Shown piece by piece: positions 34,749-43,240 of a DNA stretch of 60,273 nt. The notes beneath the pieces are model-generated. The model was not told the DNA's origin and searched no databases. It worked only from the letters and a program-made list of their open reading frames with translations. The translations under genes were made by a program, and so were the position numbers. Every line of letters begins with the position of its first letter. Position 1 is the stretch's first letter. This DNA comes from GH45 sp046704385 (GTDB lineage: Bacteria; Bacteroidota; Bacteroidia; Bacteroidales; SZUA-534): positions 1-60,273 of the forward strand of contig JBJKSB010000005.1 in assembly GCA_046704385.1 (NCBI GenBank), given 5' to 3'.

Positions 34749-37700
34749 TTAATGTACTGAAACTAATTTTGAAATTTTATCCAATAAAATCGCGGAATTG
34801 ATTGGTTTTGTAACATAGTCGTTACAACCGACATCAAGAGCATTTTTTTTATCCGTGTCCTGCGCATATGCCGTTTGGGCAATTATAGGAATATGTATAT
34901 CAAATTTTCTAATTTCCTTAACCACCTCAAAACCACTCAGGTCAGGAAGCCCAATATCCATTAATATAATATCGAAAGCATTTAGCTTCACCTTATCTAT
35001 TGCATCCCGGCCATTATTGCAGAGGGAAATATCTGAACTATAATCGGATAGCAATTCCTCCAGGTAAATAGCACTGCTCTCATTATCCTCTACAATCAGC
35101 ACTTTAATATCTCTCCTTTCAGGCTTCTGATCAACCGGTATTCTTTTTTGATTACCCAAAATTTTTTCCTGCCCTACAGGTAAGGCAACATAAAATATTG
35201 AACCTGAACCAGGTTCTGATTCAACAGTAATAGTTCCATCCATAAGGTTAAGTAGTTCCTTAACAATAGATAATCCCAAACCTGCCCCTCTGTAAACTTT
35301 TTTTGAGCTCTGATCCACCTGGGTAAACCGATCAAAAATTATTTTCAGATCGTTCGCATCAATCCCAATTCCTGTATCTTTCACGTACAAAACTATCTCA
35401 TCATGTAAGAGTTTCGATATGCCAAATTCAACATATCCACTCTCAGTAAATTTAAAAGCATTGTCGAGTAAATTTGATAATATTTGTCTTAATCGGTTTT
35501 CATCGGTATACAATAAAATATCCCCAATTCTATTATTCAGGTAAATATTTATTTTTTTATACATGGTAGCTGCCTTTTCACTATATGTATTATATAGTAA
35601 ATCCAACAACCTGTTAAGGTTAAACTCAGATTTTATTACTTTTAGCGATCCACTCTCGAGTTTTGATATATCCAAAATATCATTAATAATCTGAAGCAAA
35701 CTATCCGAACTTTTCCTTATAATATCTGCGAAAGTATTTCTTTGCTCCTTGGTTTTATTCTTTGAAGTAAGCAGGATATCAACAAAACCCAGTATTCCAT
35801 TTAAAGGGGTTCGTATTTCATGGCTCATATTTGCCAGAAAAGCCGACTTTAATTTATTTGCTTTTTCAGCATTTTCCTTAGCTATAACTAATTCATTGTT
35901 AATTTTTTCCTGGTCCTCATTTTTACGGGCAAGCATTAAGTTATTATAGGCGAGTGAGCTAATTTCTCTTGAAATTACATGCAATAAATTCAAAATTCTT
36001 TGAAATTGTACAAGAGGCATATCAGCCATTTCATTAAAATCAGCTACTATGGCTTCCCGATCGGCTCCAATTGCATCAGCATATTCAGTTAAACCAGCCG
36101 GAGTAACGTTACCCAAATTAGCCTGACCAATCAACCATAATGCCAATGGATGACCAGCTATTGAAATAGAAGTAGCAGCATCAACAAAACCACAGGATTT
36201 ACAGAAATCATAAACCGGATGGTCCGCTTCAATTGCTTTTTTGCCGAGAGATTTATCTGAGTTGGCACAATTAAATTTTCCCTGCCTGGTTTTTCTGACC
36301 AATTTACATATGCCGGTAAAATTGCTTGGTTTTGTGATAGGTTTACCGGAGATATCGGTAATTACGGAAGCAACTCCTGTTGCCATTGCAAAGGTATCCT
36401 GAATGTATTGTAATAATTCAAGGTCAATAATTTCGGTAATATCAATTTCTTCAACCTCGATTTCCGGTGCCAAAACGGCATCAAGTCGCAATTTTAACTG
36501 ATCTTTGGTTTGTTCAAGTACTTTATTCACTTTGTCAGTTTCCTGCTTGGCCTTGATCAGTTTTTGTTCAGCCTCTTTTCTTTCTGATATATCACGGGTT
36601 ATTGATAAAATATGAGGTTCTTTATTTATCTCTATTATCCTGCCTGACATGAGTGCTGTTTTTAATCTTCCATCTTTCATCCTGAATACGGATTCAAGAT
36701 TCTCAACATAACCATTTTTTTGAAGGCCTTCTATCAGTTCAATTCTGTGCTCAGGGATGCTCCAAATATCTATCTCAGCAGAAGTTTTACCTATAACTTC
36801 ACTTCTGTTAAAACCGGTTAGCCGGGTAAACCCCTCGTTAGTCTCTACATATTCACCATTAAGCCTGGTTATATTGATAGCATCAGGACTGGTACGAAAT
36901 GCCACCTTGTATTTGGTTTCACTTTCTTTCAACATATCATAGGCCTGTGTAAGGCTTTTTTCATGATCCTTCAATAAAGTAATATCATCAATACTTACCA
37001 GTACTCCCCTATTCCCGTCTAAATCAATACTGCTCGCTGATACCAGCACATTCATTTCTTCAATATCTTTCTCACTTTTTAAGACTTTTAATGAGGTTTC
37101 CTTTTTAAATATATCCAACCCTTTATTAAGGACTTTTTCAACAGTTTCCCTTACGCCACAGGATTTACACAATTCGCCAGCTCCACAACCTTCGGGATTA
37201 TTTATAGTTCCGATACATTTAAATACATCACCTCCACGCCTACCTATCACCGATTTATGCGTCTCCCCGGTTTTTTCGAGTCCGGTTTGATTCATTTGAA
37301 TAATATTGGTATTCTCGTCAAGGAGCATCATCGATACCGGCGCATTATTAAATACGGTAAGCAATAATCTTTCTTTCGATTTAACTTCTTTTAATGATTT
37401 ACCCAGTATCTTGTTTAGACCCTTAAGTTCCTTGTTCTTCATCTCAAGCTGTTTCCCGCTAATTATTCGATCGGTAACATCATTAAAAGTTACTGCGAAA
37501 TAACCTTTTTGAGGTGAATATGAAAGCGTTTCATAATAACGCCCCAATGCTGATGAAAAATTGGTATAATTAATTGATTCCCCTCCCATGGCAACCATTG
37601 CGTAAGTATCAATCCAATATTTTTCGGTTTCAGGCAATACTTCAAGTACCGTTTTATTTATAATGTTTTCTCGTTTAAGCCCGGTGAGTTTTTCAAACAT

Positions 37701-38243
37701 CGGGTTAATTTCCAGAAAACGATAATTACATGGATTTCCTTCATTATCAAAAATCATTTCATGGTAAGCAAATGCCGAATTCATATTTAAAAACAGCGAT
37801 TCAAACTTTAGTTTTTCAGCCTGAATTTGTTTGTTTTTTTCCTCAAGTTCCTCAAGCGAAGTTAAATATTCCTCATTAAGCGACTGGTATTCAAAGGCTT
37901 TATTACTTAATTTATTCTCGTTAATTATATAAGGGGTTACATCATGAAATACTTCAATCACTTCTCCATTGTCTGAGAAAGTCGGATTAATTTCATAAAA
38001 CCTTCCATCTTTCTCAAGTATTTTTGATTTTTGAGGTTTTTTATTCTCTTTGTGACATTTTATCGGACATATATTATCGGGACTTTCTTTACCACATATA
38101 ATATGGTAACATTTTTTACCAATAATAAGGTTTTTATCCAGTCTGAATAATTGCAGCCCCTTCTCATTAAGATATTCAATATCATAGCCTGAGTCAATTA
38201 TGACAACCGGTTCGCTCATTGTATCATAAATATTGCCTTCCAT
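34749..38243 (-). CDS. Hybrid histidine kinase with PAS and PocR domains, cysteine-rich
   Basis: The 1164-residue protein has no signal peptide or membrane segment. In order: PAS1 (5-105), PAS2 (about 145-260), PAS3 (about 290-425), PAS4 (about 440-555), a PocR ligand-binding domain (about 605-770), HisKA with His808 (ANMSHEIRTPLNG), HATPase (NLLDNAFKF, DTGIGID, GAGLGLS) and a C-terminal receiver with phospho-acceptor Asp1096 (ILMDIGLPD). Three cysteine clusters stand out: C45, C50, C59, C63 in PAS1; C343, C353, C359, C362 in PAS3; C646, C659, C681, C684 in PocR. They suggest metal, Fe-S or thiol redox sensing. It starts 28 bases after the FNR-like gene and ends 42 bases before the lipoprotein. 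Confidence 0.92.
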   Translation of the reverse strand: MEGNIYDTMSEPVVIIDSGYDIEYLNEKGLQLFRLDKNLIIGKKCYHIICGKESPDNICPIKCHKENKKPQKSKILEKDGRFYEINPTFSDNGEVIEVFHDVTPYIINENKLSNKAFEYQSLNEEYLTSLEELEEKNKQIQAEKLKFESLFLNMNSAFAYHEMIFDNEGNPCNYRFLEINPMFEKLTGLKRENIINKTVLEVLPETEKYWIDTYAMVAMGGESINYTNFSSALGRYYETLSYSPQKGYFAVTFNDVTDRIISGKQLEMKNKELKGLNKILGKSLKEVKSKERLLLTVFNNAPVSMMLLDENTNIIQMNQTGLEKTGETHKSVIGRRGGDVFKCIGTINNPEGCGAGELCKSCGVRETVEKVLNKGLDIFKKETSLKVLKSEKDIEEMNVLVSASSIDLDGNRGVLVSIDDITLLKDHEKSLTQAYDMLKESETKYKVAFRTSPDAINITRLNGEYVETNEGFTRLTGFNRSEVIGKTSAEIDIWSIPEHRIELIEGLQKNGYVENLESVFRMKDGRLKTALMSGRIIEINKEPHILSITRDISERKEAEQKLIKAKQETDKVNKVLEQTKDQLKLRLDAVLAPEIEVEEIDITEIIDLELLQYIQDTFAMATGVASVITDISGKPITKPSNFTGICKLVRKTRQGKFNCANSDKSLGKKAIEADHPVYDFCKSCGFVDAATSISIAGHPLALWLIGQANLGNVTPAGLTEYADAIGADREAIVADFNEMADMPLVQFQRILNLLHVISREISSLAYNNLMLARKNEDQEKINNELVIAKENAEKANKLKSAFLANMSHEIRTPLNGILGFVDILLTSKNKTKEQRNTFADIIRKSSDSLLQIINDILDISKLESGSLKVIKSEFNLNRLLDLLYNTYSEKAATMYKKINIYLNNRIGDILLYTDENRLRQILSNLLDNAFKFTESGYVEFGISKLLHDEIVLYVKDTGIGIDANDLKIIFDRFTQVDQSSKKVYRGAGLGLSIVKELLNLMDGTITVESEPGSGSIFYVALPVGQEKILGNQKRIPVDQKPERRDIKVLIVEDNESSAIYLEELLSDYSSDISLCNNGRDAIDKVKLNAFDIILMDIGLPDLSGFEVVKEIRKFDIHIPIIAQTAYAQDTDKKNALDVGCNDYVTKPINSAILLDKISKLVSVH

Positions 38244-38271
38244 GTCAATATCTTTTTGTTTTTATAACATT

Positions 38272-38961
38272 TTAACCGACGGTACTAAGTTTTTCCAATA
38301 AATCGGGTCGCTTAACAATAATTTTGTTTTTAATTATATTAATAATTCCATCATTTTTAAGTTGCATAATAATTTTATTTGCACTGTCCACTGAAATAGA
38401 AGAAAGATCTGCCAATTCTTTTCTTGTCAGTAAATTTAACACATCCGATTTAAAATTTCCATTTTGCAAATACAAAATAACTGTGGCCAGTTTACCATAA
38501 CTATTTCTTGTGCTTATTACTGATAATTGGTTGAAGAGAAAAATAAATTCTTTTGAGCTTTGCTCAAGAAAAAATTGGTTGGCCTTATAATTATTTTCTA
38601 ACAAACTTAAAAAGGGTGCTTTTCGAATTACACAGACCTCACTCCTGGTTAAAGCTACTATTGAATAAGGATAATTATCCTGATTTCCGATTAATGAAAC
38701 ACCTATTAACTTATCACCTTCAACAATTTTTAGTATGGTATTTTTATCATTTTTACCCTCAATTACTTTCTTTATAATACCTTTTCTCAAAATCATTAGC
38801 TCTGAAATAAAAGCCCCTTGACGAAAAATATGTTCACCGGGTTGGAATTCTAAAATGGTCCTGTTTTTATTAATATATGATAATTCATCTGAACCAAATA
38901 TCAAGTTCAAACAATCATAAGAGCAAAAAGCACACTCACTCATTTGGTTTTCTTCCATCAT
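38272..38961 (-). CDS. Crp/Fnr regulator with FNR-like cysteines
   Basis: The 229-residue protein has an effector domain (about 25-150) and a C-terminal winged helix with the recognition region TRKELADLSSISVDSANKIIMQLKNDGII. Cys10, Cys13 and Cys17 (ECAFCSYDC) plus Cys110 (SEVCVIRK) match the layout of E. coli FNR, whose cluster ligands are C20, C23, C29 and C122; the third spacing is shorter here. This suggests an oxygen- or NO-labile 4Fe-4S cluster, but C-x2-C-x3-C could also bind zinc. It is the first gene of the minus-strand signalling unit and is divergent from cheW, placing it to control both directions. Confidence 0.88.
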   Translation of the reverse strand: MMEENQMSECAFCSYDCLNLIFGSDELSYINKNRTILEFQPGEHIFRQGAFISELMILRKGIIKKVIEGKNDKNTILKIVEGDKLIGVSLIGNQDNYPYSIVALTRSEVCVIRKAPFLSLLENNYKANQFFLEQSSKEFIFLFNQLSVISTRNSYGKLATVILYLQNGNFKSDVLNLLTRKELADLSSISVDSANKIIMQLKNDGIINIIKNKIIVKRPDLLEKLSTVG

Positions 38962-39242
38962 CGCTACTAAAATACTATTTGAAAACCGTTATCTACAAGC
39001 CTGATCTATTACTAATCTATTACAAATGCTCTTAAATATACAAAAGCCAAATAAAGCATAAATACTTCACTAACAGCTGTGTATACATCCAATAAATATT
39101 CTTTTTGTAAAAATATTAAGATGCGATTGTAAAACTATTAACGGAAGGGTGTAAAAATACATAACTCAATCAGGAATCATATTCAGCTAAATCAAACACA
39201 AACAAAAAGATATAGCCTAATTTCATTCACAATTAAAATTAT

Positions 39243-39752
39243 ATGCTTATGGAAGATTTATTATTAAAAGAGGTGAAAATAATTTCATACCTGACTTTTG
39301 GTATTGGGGATGAACATTTTGCCTTAAATGTAGGAAAAGTGATTAACATTTTAGAAATGCAGACAGTCACAGAAGTGCCCAAATCGCCTGAATACATGAC
39401 AGGAGTTATAAATCTGCGTGGAGAAGTTCTTCCTGTTATCGATGCCAAGATTAAGTTGGGACTGGGGAAGATTGAAATCACCAAAAACACCTGTATACTA
39501 GTAATTGAAGCCATTGTAAATGAACACAAAACCAGGTTCGGGGCAATAGTTGACTCCGTGCAGGAAGTACTTGAATTTGAAGATACTAAAATTCTTCCCC
39601 CTCCAACCATGGGTGATAATTATGAAACTGATATTATTACAGGGGTGGTTGAACACCACGAAAAATTCATAATGATACTCGACATTAACAGATTGTTGGA
39701 ATCCAAAGAAATTATACAACTTAATAAGATAACGGATAAAAAACTAAAATAA
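39243..39752 (+). CDS. cheW: CheW chemotaxis adaptor
   Basis: The 169-residue protein is a CheW-like SH3-fold adaptor. YLTFGIGDEHFALNVGKVINILEMQTVTEVPKSPEYMTGVINLRGEVLPVIDAKIKLGL contains the hallmark GVINLRGEVLPVID. It couples chemoreceptors to the kinase CheA. It starts 281 bases from the divergent FNR-like gene. The carbonic anhydrase gene starts 1 base after its stop, so translation is coupled. No CheA gene is seen in the window, so the kinase must be encoded elsewhere. Confidence 0.95.
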   Translation: MLMEDLLLKEVKIISYLTFGIGDEHFALNVGKVINILEMQTVTEVPKSPEYMTGVINLRGEVLPVIDAKIKLGLGKIEITKNTCILVIEAIVNEHKTRFGAIVDSVQEVLEFEDTKILPPPTMGDNYETDIITGVVEHHEKFIMILDINRLLESKEIIQLNKITDKKLK

Positions 39753-39753
39753 A

Positions 39754-40461
39754 ATGATGATGAAAAGTTATTTATTGTTGCTAACATTAATAATAAGTTT
39801 AACGGGGTGGGCTCAAACTACCCAACCGATTCATGTTGATGAAGCTCTTACAGCGCTAAAAAATGGCAATTCTCGATATGTTGATGGGAAAAGGGTTTAT
39901 CAGCATTTAGATCAAAAAAGAAGAAAGGAAACGGCAGAAAAAGGTCAATTTCCGTTTGCTACAATTATTACCTGTTCAGACTCAAGAGTACCTGTTGAAA
40001 ATGTTTTTGATGCAGGTGTCGGAGATATTTTTGTAATCAGGGTTGCCGGAAATGTTGTTAATACTGATGAGGCCGGATCAATTGAATATGGAGTTGATCA
40101 TTTACACACCCCTGTATTAGTAGTTTTAGGTCATACCGGTTGCGGTGCAGTAACAGCTGTTGTTAAGGGAGCAGAGCTAAACGGTAACATACCCAGACTG
40201 GTCGATAATATTATACCAGCTGTTGAAAAAGCCAAAAAAGAATTTGGTGACCAATATACGGATGCCTTATTGAATGCATCCATTAAAAACAATGTATGGC
40301 AATCAATTGAAGATTTATTAAAGACAAGCCATATATCTGCAGAACTGGTAAAAGAAGGCAAACTAAAAATAGTAGGAGCCATTTACCATCTTGATAACGG
40401 CCAGGTAGAATGGCTGGGACAACACCCAAAACAAAATGAACTTATAACAAACTTAAATTGA
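39754..40461 (+). CDS. Exported beta-class carbonic anhydrase
   Basis: The 235-residue zinc enzyme interconverts CO2 and bicarbonate. The zinc ligands are Cys74, His127 and Cys130 (ITCSDSRVP and VLGHTGCGAV), with the Asp76/Arg78 dyad. The N terminus is a typical signal peptide (MMMKSYLLLLTLIISLTGWAQ), so it should work in the periplasm. It is placed between cheW (1-base gap) and the chemoreceptor gene (12 bases), an arrangement I do not know from the literature. It may supply or convert the ligand sensed by the receptor; that is inference. Confidence 0.95.
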   Translation: MMMKSYLLLLTLIISLTGWAQTTQPIHVDEALTALKNGNSRYVDGKRVYQHLDQKRRKETAEKGQFPFATIITCSDSRVPVENVFDAGVGDIFVIRVAGNVVNTDEAGSIEYGVDHLHTPVLVVLGHTGCGAVTAVVKGAELNGNIPRLVDNIIPAVEKAKKEFGDQYTDALLNASIKNNVWQSIEDLLKTSHISAELVKEGKLKIVGAIYHLDNGQVEWLGQHPKQNELITNLN

Positions 40462-40466
40462 GGAGG
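40461..40466 (+). promoter_or_regulatory. Strong Shine-Dalgarno site before the chemoreceptor
   Basis: AGGAGG overlaps the TGA stop of the carbonic anhydrase gene and lies 7 bases before the receptor ATG at 40474. Such a perfect site is rare in Bacteroidota, whose ribosomes mostly rely on AT-rich leaders, and suggests high or transferred-style translation. Confidence 0.65.
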
Positions 40467-40473
40467 AAACACT

Positions 40474-42507
40474 ATGAATTTCAAAAATTTAAAACTAGGC
40501 GTTAAACTGAGTATTGGATTTGGTGTTCTTATTCTGATATCGATGATATTAGGCGGCCTTGCTGTAATGAATATGTCATCCATTACCACCGAATCAACAT
40601 TTTTAGCCAGGGAATATGTTCCCGAGGTTAAGATGGCTACTGAACTTCACGGAGCTGCCAACAGGGTAATGTACGAAATGCGGGGTTATGGTTATACCGA
40701 AGAGGATCAATTTTATCAGAATTCACAACGAGAGATTGAATCCCTAAAAAAAGCACTATCGGACGGCAAAGATTTAAACAAACGATCCGTTCGGCTTGTA
40801 AAATTAGCTGAAGAAATAAAAGTAGCTGAAGAATCGACCCAAAAATACCTGAAATTAGTAGACCAAACGGTTGAAGTGAACAAAACGCTTGAAGACGATC
40901 GCAACAAAATGGATAAAGCTGCTGCGTTGTATATGGAGAATTGCTATAATTACCTTGATAATCAGAATAAATTAATGCTAAAAGAAATTAAATCAAATAA
41001 TACCACCGAAGCAAGGCTTACTAAAATTACTTTAATTAATGATATTATTGACGTTGGAAATGCTGTGAGAGTTGGAAATTTTAAATCGCAGGCAAAACGC
41101 GACCCTAAAATTTTTCAGGAAGCCCTGGATAAATTTCCTCAGGTTAAGTCAAAACTCGAAGAAATAAGAACTTATACAAACATTGATAGCGACTTAAAAG
41201 ACCTGGATCAAATTGAACAAGAAGCTCTTGCCTACGAAAATGCTATGAATTCGTTTATTACCAACTGGTTGAAACGCGAAGATCTGGCTACACAACGCAA
41301 TGATGTTGGTAAAGAACTTACCGATGCCTGTAAAACTACAGCCGATGCCGGGTTGATGAATACCCAGAATATTGCAGATAACGCCATTGCACTTTTAAAA
41401 GCTTCCAGTGTAACCATGATTACAGGATTAATTTTTGCACTAATAATTGGTATTGTGTTTGCCATGTTTTTAACCCGTATAATAACAGGTCCGATTAATA
41501 AAGGTGTAATTTTTGCTAAACAACTGTCCGATGGAGATTTAACTGCTACTGTTGAAGTTGACCAAAACGATGAAATCGGACAACTTGCTGCAGCGCTAAC
41601 GAATATGGCAACCAAATTGCGTGAAATTGTTGAAAGTATTATAATTGGAGCAGATAATATAGCATCAGCCAGCCAGCAAATGAGCAGTACCTCACAGCAA
41701 ATGAGCCAGGGAGCCAGTGAACAAGCCTCGTCAGTTGAAGAAGTTTCAAGCAGCATGGAGGAAATGTCGGCAAATATAGACCAGAATACTGATAATGCAC
41801 AAGGCACAGAAAAAATAGCCTTAACCGCTGCCATTGGAATCAAAGAAGGCAGTGAGGCTACAAATGTTGCTGTTAGTAGCATGAAAAATATTGCTGAAAA
41901 AATCAGGATTATTAACGATATCGCTTTCCAAACCAATATTCTGGCTTTAAATGCTGCTGTTGAAGCCGCCCGTGCAGGTGAACACGGAAAAGGATTCGCC
42001 GTAGTTGCTACCGAAGTCCGTAAATTAGCCGAACGTAGTAAAGTTGCCGCTGATGAAATTGATGAATTGTCTAAAAATGGTGTAAGCGTAGCAGAAAAAG
42101 CCGGTTCAAAATTAGTTGACATTGTACCCGATATTGAAAAAACAGCTCAACTGGTTCAGGAAATAGCTTCAGCAAGTCTGGAACAACGCAATGGTGCCGA
42201 ACAGGTTAACAGTGCCATGCAACAATTGAATAATGTTACACAACAAAATGCCGCTGCAAGCGAAGAAATGGCAACCAGTTCAGAAGAGCTGGCCAGTCAG
42301 GCGGAACAACTCAAAGATGTAATTCAATATTTTAAAATTGGTAACAAAACAAAATCGATGTCGAAACAAAATTCACACATGGTAAAAACCAATGGACAAT
42401 CGCAAAAGCAAAGCCTGACCCATCCCGTTCAAAAAGCTGTAAACGGAGGTGTCAAACTGAATATTTTTAATGATAATATTCCTGAAACTGAATTTGAGAA
42501 ATATTAA
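40474..42507 (+). CDS. Methyl-accepting chemotaxis protein with HBM-type sensor
   Basis: The 677-residue receptor has two membrane segments (about 10-32 and 314-335). The periplasmic part of about 280 residues is all-helical and resembles a helical bimodular (HBM) sensor domain (ANRVMYEMRGYGYTEEDQFYQNSQREIESLK). A HAMP domain follows (LTRIITGPINKGVIFAKQLSDGDL), then the signalling coiled coil with the hairpin tip INDIAFQTNILALNAAVEAARAGEHGKGFAVVATEVRKLAERS. Gln/Glu pairs suit methylation. No C-terminal NWETF-type CheR tether is present. The gene follows the exported carbonic anhydrase and cheW; a hairpin follows it. Confidence 0.96.
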   Translation: MNFKNLKLGVKLSIGFGVLILISMILGGLAVMNMSSITTESTFLAREYVPEVKMATELHGAANRVMYEMRGYGYTEEDQFYQNSQREIESLKKALSDGKDLNKRSVRLVKLAEEIKVAEESTQKYLKLVDQTVEVNKTLEDDRNKMDKAAALYMENCYNYLDNQNKLMLKEIKSNNTTEARLTKITLINDIIDVGNAVRVGNFKSQAKRDPKIFQEALDKFPQVKSKLEEIRTYTNIDSDLKDLDQIEQEALAYENAMNSFITNWLKREDLATQRNDVGKELTDACKTTADAGLMNTQNIADNAIALLKASSVTMITGLIFALIIGIVFAMFLTRIITGPINKGVIFAKQLSDGDLTATVEVDQNDEIGQLAAALTNMATKLREIVESIIIGADNIASASQQMSSTSQQMSQGASEQASSVEEVSSSMEEMSANIDQNTDNAQGTEKIALTAAIGIKEGSEATNVAVSSMKNIAEKIRIINDIAFQTNILALNAAVEAARAGEHGKGFAVVATEVRKLAERSKVAADEIDELSKNGVSVAEKAGSKLVDIVPDIEKTAQLVQEIASASLEQRNGAEQVNSAMQQLNNVTQQNAAASEEMATSSEELASQAEQLKDVIQYFKIGNKTKSMSKQNSHMVKTNGQSQKQSLTHPVQKAVNGGVKLNIFNDNIPETEFEKY

Positions 42508-42522
42508 TCTATATTTGGAATT

Positions 42523-42557
42523 TAACAGCAGGTGTTATTAAAAAACACCTGCTGTTA
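42523..42557 (+). terminator. Hairpin between chemoreceptor and CheY-like gene
   Basis: TAACAGCAGGTGTT and AACACCTGCTGTTA form a 14-base perfect stem with a short AT loop and no long T run. It may be a terminator or a processing/attenuation site that lowers expression of the last gene. Confidence 0.65.
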
Positions 42558-42601
42558 CCATAAACAGATTGAATAGCTTCGATTAGTAATAAAACGAAAA
42601 T

Positions 42602-42970
42602 ATGAAAAATGTAATGATAATTGACGATTCAGATGTCAATTTGTATTTGATGCAGGCCATTTTTGAAAATAACCCGGATATAAATTTTATAAAAGAAAAT
42701 GATAGCAGAAAAGCTATTGACCTGATTAAAGATTCATTACCTGATTTAATTATACTTGATTTAATGATGCCTTATATTGATGGTTTTGAATTATTGGATT
42801 TAATTAAATCAGACACATCACTTGCCGGAATACCGATTTTGGTTATGAGTGCATTTCTGGATGAACAATCAATAGTATATCTCAAAAAATATGGCATCAG
42901 GGATTATTTGTCAAAACCCATTAACTTATCTGAGACTGAAAGTAAGATTCAATCCTTAATCCGGAATTAG
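42602..42970 (+). CDS. CheY-like single-domain response regulator
   Basis: The 122-residue protein is a receiver alone: Asp8 and Asp9 in MIIDDSD, phospho-acceptor Asp53 in LIILDLMMPYIDGF, Ser about 83 and Lys about 104 in YLSKPIN. It lacks any output domain, as expected of CheY or of a diffusible phospho-relay. It lies 94 bases after the receptor, behind a hairpin. Bacteroidota rarely have flagella, so its target may be gliding or a non-motility output. Confidence 0.9.
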   Translation: MKNVMIIDDSDVNLYLMQAIFENNPDINFIKENDSRKAIDLIKDSLPDLIILDLMMPYIDGFELLDLIKSDTSLAGIPILVMSAFLDEQSIVYLKKYGIRDYLSKPINLSETESKIQSLIRN

Positions 42971-43240
42971 TATTTAGTAGATACTTACGAACAAAAAAGA
43001 TTTGTTTTGTTTCAAAACGCAAGCGCCTTTACACAATAGGCCAATTTATTTGCCATTCACTCCATCGCCGGCCCGCATGTTTTGTCAGGCCATCGCTCAG
43101 CTTTCAATAAATCTTATTGCTAAATTCAGAGTTCCTGGTATTTTGAATATCAAATGCTTTGCACTGTAATTTAATTTAAACGATGCGTGGGCATCCGAAA
43201 CAGGAGCGGAATTTTGACCATGTTGTTTGGTAGAAATGAA

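Noticed and set aside
41232..42122. Long open frame (296 codons) on the strand opposite the chemoreceptor gene
   Set aside because: The plus-strand frame is a clear MCP with full signalling motifs; the antisense frame is a composition shadow with no recognisable domains.
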